10,756 nucleotides of DNA from JAIEPT01 sp038217425 (GTDB lineage: Bacteria; Planctomycetota; Planctomycetia; Gemmatales; Gemmataceae), in assembly GCA_038217425.1 (NCBI GenBank), contig JBBQPM010000218.1:1-10756 (forward strand). Reading direction: 5' to 3'. The translations under genes and the position numbers were made by a program. Position 1 is the first letter of the stretch. Each line of letters begins with the position of its first letter. Below the pieces are notes generated by a model. That model had not been told where the DNA came from, did no database searches, and saw only the letters and a list, made by a program, of their open reading frames with translations. This document shows, piece after piece, positions 7,377-10,756 of the stretch.

Positions 7377-7408
7377 TTTAGCCGCCGCCTCCTGGCGGTG
7401 CGGACGTG
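7376..7408 (+). repeat. GTTTAGCCGCCGC palindromic repeat, copy 2
   Basis: A 33-nt element starting on the last base of the WD40 stop codon, with GTTTAGCCGCCGC then CTCCTGGCGG and GCGGACG. GCCGCC and GGCGG can pair into a short GC hairpin. It matches copy 1 (2288-2320, minus strand) at 28 of 33 positions. As with copy 1, it sits just 3' of a stop codon and has the same orientation as the gene it follows. No T-tract follows. Confidence 0.65.
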
Positions 7409-7605
7409 CTCACGTTGTAGATCAAATCGAGCTTGGTGCTGAATCTTCACAATCGGCGAGGACGGCGTTCCGACGATTTGTCCGTCCGCCGTTCATTCAA
7501 CCATCGGTCTGTCGAGGCTTGACGCCGCGTTCGCGGCCATGGTCGCCGCCGCCGGAGAGGAGCCCAAAACAAATACTGGAATACTGGGTAGTTGCGATTA
7601 TTCTC
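7409..7605. other. Gene-free stretch upstream of the promoter
   Basis: No gene, RNA gene or clear repeat is recognised here. A TTG-initiated frame of 71 codons from 7519 to 7734 overlaps the proposed promoter, has no ribosome binding site and shows no domain, so it is not called. Sequence becomes more AT-rich from about 7565 onward, approaching the promoter. Confidence 0.5.
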
Positions 7606-7633
7606 TTGACACGTAAACTTTCGACATTAGGAT
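7606..7633 (+). promoter_or_regulatory. Sigma70-type promoter for the 627-residue protein gene
   Basis: A perfect TTGACA (7606-7611), a 16-nt spacer and TAGGAT (7628-7633, four of six consensus bases) lie in a locally AT-rich stretch of an otherwise GC-rich region. Transcription would begin near 7640 and leave a leader of about 220 nt before the ATG at 7860. This is a sequence match only; the perfect -35 box is the main support. Confidence 0.5.
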
Positions 7634-7697
7634 CTACAAACGTGCCGCTGCGACATGAGTTGTCAACGACGGACTTTTTTCTTGTAGCCCGACCGCG

Positions 7698-7720
7698 GTG
7701 TCCTCCGGGACACTTCCTTT
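7698..7720 (+). terminator. Possible attenuator/terminator hairpin in the leader
   Basis: GTGTCC (7698-7703), loop TCCG, and GGACAC (7708-7713) form a perfect 6-bp stem followed by the T-rich TTCCTTT. It lies between the proposed promoter and the start codon, so it could attenuate transcription, or end a transcript from upstream. The T-tract is interrupted, so termination strength is uncertain. Confidence 0.35.
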
Positions 7721-7751
7721 TGCCTCACGACTAACCCCTTGTTGGTTCGGA

Positions 7752-7819
7752 ACCCGTGCGGATGCGTCGCACGTGCCCCCAAGGGAAGGAATCCTGGCAC
7801 TTCTTGCGTGCCAACGGGT
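7752..7819 (+). promoter_or_regulatory. Structured leader: two 6-bp hairpins inside an outer pairing
   Basis: Two hairpins of the same geometry are seen: CGTGCG (7755-7760), 7-nt loop, CGCACG (7768-7773); and TGGCAC (7795-7800), 7-nt loop, GTGCCA (7808-7813). ACCCGT (7752-7757) can also pair with ACGGGT (7814-7819), an alternative that competes with the first hairpin. A folded regulatory leader is plausible. It matches no riboswitch class I can name. The ribosome binding site AGGGAG lies downstream at about 7848-7853. Confidence 0.35.
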
Positions 7820-7859
7820 GTTAAGCCACGAGTCTCAGTTCCTTACTAGGGAGTGATTA

Positions 7860-9743
7860 ATGAATGTTTCGTGTTACCGCTGGCTGGCCCTATCCATGGG
7901 CGTCGCCTGCATGCTCGCGTGTTTCGGCGCCGGTCGCGCCGAAGCCCAAATCAAACTCGACCTGCCTCAAGGCAAGGAACGAGACCAAATCATCAGCGGC
8001 GGCAAAGCGGCAATCGAAAACGCCGTGAAGCTCAAGGAAGCCTATTCGGATTTGACCAAGATTGGCAAGAGCGCGGTCCAGCTCGAGCAGATGGCGAAAG
8101 CGGGGGAAAGCCTGGCCAAATTGGGCTCAGGCTTTGGCATGGCCGGCGCCGGCATCGGCATGGCGGTCGGCGTCCTGGAAATGTTCGGCGTGGTCGAGTC
8201 GGACCAGGCCAAAACGGAACGGCTTCTCAAGGAAGTTTCCGGCAAGATTGATAATCTCGAACAGAAGATGAATAGCAGGTTTGATGCCCTGGACGTCAAG
8301 CTCCAACAGCTCGACAAAAAAATCCAGGCGGGCTTTGCGAAGGCGCAAATCTTCCCCTATAGCAATAAGCTCGACACGATCCAGGGCACCGTCGAAGAGT
8401 ACTACCAGGGCCTGGCGGCCCGCCAACCGAACTACGACGAACTTGACCTGCTAGAGTTAAGGCTGACGCAAATCAAGCCCAACTCCATCCTCGAAGCGAT
8501 GAACGCCGTCCACAGCTGCGTGCTGGGGGATAAGTTTGCCGCGAATTTACTGGAGACGGAGTACTCGAGCACCTTCGGCGACATGGGCCGCCTCGGGGAA
8601 ACGTGCTACTTGATCGCAAGATTGACAAATCAGGCGGAACACAACTACGTTTTGGTGCAAACTCTGCAACTGCTGCGCGGCAATGAAACCGCCCTGAAAG
8701 AGGCGGTCCCACTCGCCAAAGATCGGGTGCTCCGCAACCCCAAGCATCCCTATTTTCAAAAGACGTGGGACTACCCCCAGATCGGGGCGATTGTCTCCCT
8801 TGCGAGCAAGGAATTTGGGCCAAAGATTCAACGGATCTCGGCCGTCCTGAAAGAGTATACGACGAGAGCCGTGCGCGAACGCGATGCGAACGTCATAGCG
8901 TATATGGAGGATCGTTTCGGGGGTAAAGCCACGATTGGCACGGTGGCTAATGCAGCTACGTCTTTCAAGCCAACACTCAAGGCGCCGCAAAACAAGAGCA
9001 ACTATGAAGCGAAATGGGGGTCCTTGGCCGATGAACTACAAAGGAAGTACCTCTGCGATTGGCTCGTGGTGGTGTACCACCCCATACAGCGGGTCAGTCA
9101 AAACGCCTTCACGGGCGATGCAAACAGCAAGACCTTTGCTTGGGGATGCAGCGAGAACTGCATTTGGTTTATGGGGAACGATCCGGACTTCGCCGCCGGC
9201 TCTCAACTGGTGATCGTCGGCTTACACCGGTTAGACTCCCCGGCGCTGAAAAACGCCGCCCCGCTCTATAGGTACACACTTGCTCAATTGAAATTCCCTC
9301 CCCAGCCTACGCTGACGCCGGGGCTGAAGGTCTTGGATGAGCGCGATCTGGACAACCAGGCTGATTATGGTAATAACTGGGGCGCTCATGCCCTCCATGC
9401 TCACCTCGGAGTGGAGAGACTTAACAGGGCTGGCGTTCGCCTCGAGCAAACCGGCTTGGTGCTGATGTTTCGGGTCGCGGCGGAGGGCACGGGTGGTCAC
9501 AATGCCGAGAAAGCGAATGGTGGATCTGTCTGGTTTGATTCCTATGCTTCACCTAAGTTTACGCAACCATCGCCGGGCGAAATTGTGGTCCCTGATTCTC
9601 AGCACGGCTCCGTTGACCCGCATACTGTTGGGTTGTACGGCGCCCTTTATTTGAAAACGACATCCCCGAAACGATTGGGCGTCGTGTCCGGCAAAGGAGT
9701 GCTCCTGATAGTGCATTCCAGTGTCGACGAAGCGAGGCAGTAA
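7860..9743 (+). CDS. Large secreted protein of unknown family with hydrophobic segment and coiled coil
   Basis: I do not recognise the family. The 627-residue product begins with a signal peptide (1-29, cleavage AEA|Q). Residues 38-88 look helical. A Gly/Ala-rich hydrophobic segment follows at 89-112, long enough to cross or insert into a membrane. Next comes an amphipathic coiled coil (about 115-163), with a hydrophobic series at I130, L133, M137, F141, L144, L148, L151, I155 and F159. Residues 165-350 look helical. Residues 395-627 look richer in beta strands, with WLVVVYHP (401-408), LVIVGLHR (450-457), LVLMFRVA (533-540) and VLLIVHSS (614-621). The order helix, Gly-rich hydrophobic segment, coiled coil loosely recalls alpha-helical pore-forming proteins, an unproven analogy. 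AGGGAG lies about 6 nt before the ATG. Its own promoter and leader lie upstream. A C92-like hydrolase gene follows after 142 bp. Confidence 0.88.
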   Translation: MNVSCYRWLALSMGVACMLACFGAGRAEAQIKLDLPQGKERDQIISGGKAAIENAVKLKEAYSDLTKIGKSAVQLEQMAKAGESLAKLGSGFGMAGAGIGMAVGVLEMFGVVESDQAKTERLLKEVSGKIDNLEQKMNSRFDALDVKLQQLDKKIQAGFAKAQIFPYSNKLDTIQGTVEEYYQGLAARQPNYDELDLLELRLTQIKPNSILEAMNAVHSCVLGDKFAANLLETEYSSTFGDMGRLGETCYLIARLTNQAEHNYVLVQTLQLLRGNETALKEAVPLAKDRVLRNPKHPYFQKTWDYPQIGAIVSLASKEFGPKIQRISAVLKEYTTRAVRERDANVIAYMEDRFGGKATIGTVANAATSFKPTLKAPQNKSNYEAKWGSLADELQRKYLCDWLVVVYHPIQRVSQNAFTGDANSKTFAWGCSENCIWFMGNDPDFAAGSQLVIVGLHRLDSPALKNAAPLYRYTLAQLKFPPQPTLTPGLKVLDERDLDNQADYGNNWGAHALHAHLGVERLNRAGVRLEQTGLVLMFRVAAEGTGGHNAEKANGGSVWFDSYASPKFTQPSPGEIVVPDSQHGSVDPHTVGLYGALYLKTTSPKRLGVVSGKGVLLIVHSSVDEARQ

Positions 9744-9753
9744 GTAGCGGTGG

Positions 9754-9805
9754 GTCGAGTCTGCGCGACCGCCAGGAACAGCCAGGCGCGTCTCGAAGAC
9801 TCGAC
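9754..9805. repeat. Inverted repeat GTCGAGTCT/AGACTCGAC after the 627-residue gene
   Basis: Perfect 9-bp arms at 9754-9762 and 9797-9805 enclose 34 nt, in which GCGCG and CGCG stretches could pair further. It begins about 10 bp after the stop codon at 9741-9743. It may be a 3' end structure of that transcript. There is no T-tract directly after it. Confidence 0.45.
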
Positions 9806-9821
9806 GGTTTCTACAGAGATC

Positions 9822-9845
9822 GTTGAGGCTTCGCAAAGCCTCAGC
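9822..9845 (+). terminator. Strong hairpin between the last two genes
   Basis: GAGGCTT (9825-9831), loop CGCA and AAGCCTC (9836-9842) form a perfect 7-bp stem. It extends to ten pairs through 9822-9845, including one G-T wobble. No T-tract follows, so it could be a Rho-independent-like stop of low efficiency, a processing site or a leader hairpin of the next gene. The upstream TTG at 9823 lies inside this stem, which argues against it being the true start of the next gene. Confidence 0.4.
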
Positions 9846-9873
9846 CCCGGCCAACCGACGAGCCTTTATCCGT

Positions 9874-9879
9874 AAGGAG
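9874..9879 (+). promoter_or_regulatory. Ribosome binding site selecting a TTG start
   Basis: AAGGAG is a perfect Shine-Dalgarno core 6 nt before TTG at 9886-9888. It sets the start of the C92-like gene at this uncommon codon. The resulting product begins directly with a compact signal peptide. Confidence 0.7.
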
Positions 9880-9885
9880 AAGAAA

Positions 9886-10686
9886 TTGATTCACGCTTGC
9901 CATTCTCTCTTCGTGACGGCGCTGGCCCTGATAGTTACGCTGTCGGCGCTCGCACAACCACCTCGCACGAGAGAGGCGGTGATCGACGGGGCCAGTGCCG
10001 ACGCCGTGCTCAAGCGCGGCGATGTCCTGGTGAAGTTTCTCGGCCCCAACACCCCCATCACCGCCACGGAAAAGATCACGATGGAGGGACAGGAGGTTTT
10101 CCAGCGGTTCTCCGGCGACATCGACCTGAAGAAGGGCGATCCCAGGTGCTTTCATGTCGCCATCTACCTCGGCGGCGGCAAGACCGCCGAGGCGAATGGC
10201 GGGGACGTCACGACGGCCTGCGTCGGTCCCTTCACGATCGATGACCATGCCGGCTACGTTTTTCAGGTGTTCCGCCCCGCCGACGCCAGGCTGGCTGACG
10301 CGGCCGCCAAGGTCGCCGAGACCTGGGCCAACCCGCGCCGCATGAAGTACCTGGTGCCGGCCGTGGTGGTAAAAAATGCCTCCTTCGGTCCCCTGGCCAG
10401 GATCGAAGCGCTCACGTACGGCAAAGCGGCCGACATGGCCGGCGGCCCGCCGGACGTCAAGAAGATGTTTTGCTCGGAGTTCGTGCTGGCCTCGTACCAG
10501 GCCGCGTTTGTCAAGGAATTGCTCGCCAAGAACCCCAGCCTCCAGGCCGTAGACGTGACGGCGCCCTACGGCATCAATCTGCAAGCCTCGCATTCGTCGC
10601 CGTTTGCTTTCCAATCGCACCTGACGGCAGCCGTCGCGAAAGGGCTATGGCAGAAGGCGGGTGCGGTGCTGGTGAAGGCGAAGTGA
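9886..10686 (+). CDS. Secreted permuted papain-fold hydrolase (YiiX/C92-like)
   Basis: A 266-residue exported protein whose motifs match the circularly permuted NlpC/P60-like (YiiX/YebB, peptidase C92) fold. In this fold the His precedes the Cys. Residues 1-23 are a signal peptide with ALA|Q cleavage. The start strand reads RGDVLVKF (44-51). The His motif is CFHVAIYLGGG (88-98, His90). Glu103 follows in TAEANGG at the place of the third catalytic residue. The Cys motif is MFCSEFVLASYQ (194-205, Cys196). The triad Cys-His-Glu therefore appears complete. Known relatives include lipid- or amide-cleaving enzymes, but the substrate here cannot be read from sequence. Translation is taken from TTG at 9886 because of the AAGGAG site; an earlier TTG at 9823 would add 21 charged residues before the signal peptide and lies in a hairpin. 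It lies 142 bp after the 627-residue gene on the same strand. Confidence 0.82.
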   Translation: MIHACHSLFVTALALIVTLSALAQPPRTREAVIDGASADAVLKRGDVLVKFLGPNTPITATEKITMEGQEVFQRFSGDIDLKKGDPRCFHVAIYLGGGKTAEANGGDVTTACVGPFTIDDHAGYVFQVFRPADARLADAAAKVAETWANPRRMKYLVPAVVVKNASFGPLARIEALTYGKAADMAGGPPDVKKMFCSEFVLASYQAAFVKELLAKNPSLQAVDVTAPYGINLQASHSSPFAFQSHLTAAVAKGLWQKAGAVLVKAK

Positions 10687-10756
10687 ACGAGGAATATACT
10701 GCACGCATTCCAAATTGACACAAGCCGGCGAGCGTCGAGGCGTAAGCCCGACGTGG
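10687..10756. other. Right-edge non-coding tail
   Basis: No gene is seen. The last 34 bp (from 10723) are GC-rich, with AGCCGGCG and AAGCCCGACG, and look like the start of an intergenic repeat cut by the window edge. A similar TAGCCCGAC stretch occurs at 7685-7693, but the match is too short to call a family. Confidence 0.35.

Noticed and set aside
6116..7381. A 421-codon plus-strand frame overlapping the WD40 gene
   Set aside because: The WD40 frame has a signal peptide and seven repeats. This frame is Gly/Arg-rich, starts inside the inverted repeat and has no domain.
7519..7734. A 71-codon small gene in the intergenic region
   Set aside because: TTG start without ribosome binding site, overlaps the proposed promoter, and the translation has no recognisable feature.
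7640..7859. A named riboswitch in the leader
   Set aside because: Hairpins are visible but no conserved core of a riboswitch class I know could be identified.
9841..10620. A 259-codon minus-strand frame opposite the C92-like gene
   Set aside because: No domain, signal or ribosome binding site. The plus-strand gene carries all catalytic motifs in order.

Overview
The window looks like chromosomal DNA from a planctomycete (phylum Planctomycetota). The main evidence is a tandem pair typical of that phylum: a secreted DUF1549/DUF1553 (PSD1-type) protein with an internal CARCH motif, followed by a Tat-exported DUF1501 protein and a secreted WD40 beta-propeller. The sequence is visibly GC-rich. 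It also carries several GC-rich palindromic intergenic repeats, and most of the proteins are exported. The genus cannot be assigned from sequence alone.

Layout: 1-303 holds no supported gene. Three genes on the minus strand follow: a secreted protein of unknown function (304-1353), a secreted alpha/beta hydrolase with a complete Ser-Asp-His triad (1452-2213), and a cytoplasmic thioredoxin-fold protein with a WCGDC site (2354-2914). A 148-bp divergent intergenic region (2915-3062) separates them from a plus-strand run of DUF1549/DUF1553 (3063-4655), DUF1501 (4778-6043) and WD40 (6240-7376). The two gaps inside this run each hold a long inverted repeat. A 483-bp gene-free stretch (7377-7859) holds a repeat copy, a consensus-like sigma70 promoter and a hairpin-rich leader. 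It leads into a 627-residue secreted protein of unknown family (7860-9743), which has a Gly-rich hydrophobic segment followed by a coiled coil. The last gene (9886-10686) encodes a secreted permuted papain-fold hydrolase (YiiX/C92-like) that probably starts at TTG. The tail (10687-10756) is non-coding.

How they fit together: the DUF1549/DUF1553, DUF1501 and WD40 proteins are probably co-expressed and act outside the cytoplasm. DUF1549/DUF1553-DUF1501 pairs are massively amplified in planctomycetes, but their biochemical role is not settled. The hydrolase and the C92-like protein are further exported enzymes. The 627-residue protein is the least explained item. Its architecture loosely recalls alpha-helical membrane-active proteins, but this is a hypothesis only. 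No RNA gene, CRISPR array, insertion sequence or phage gene was found.
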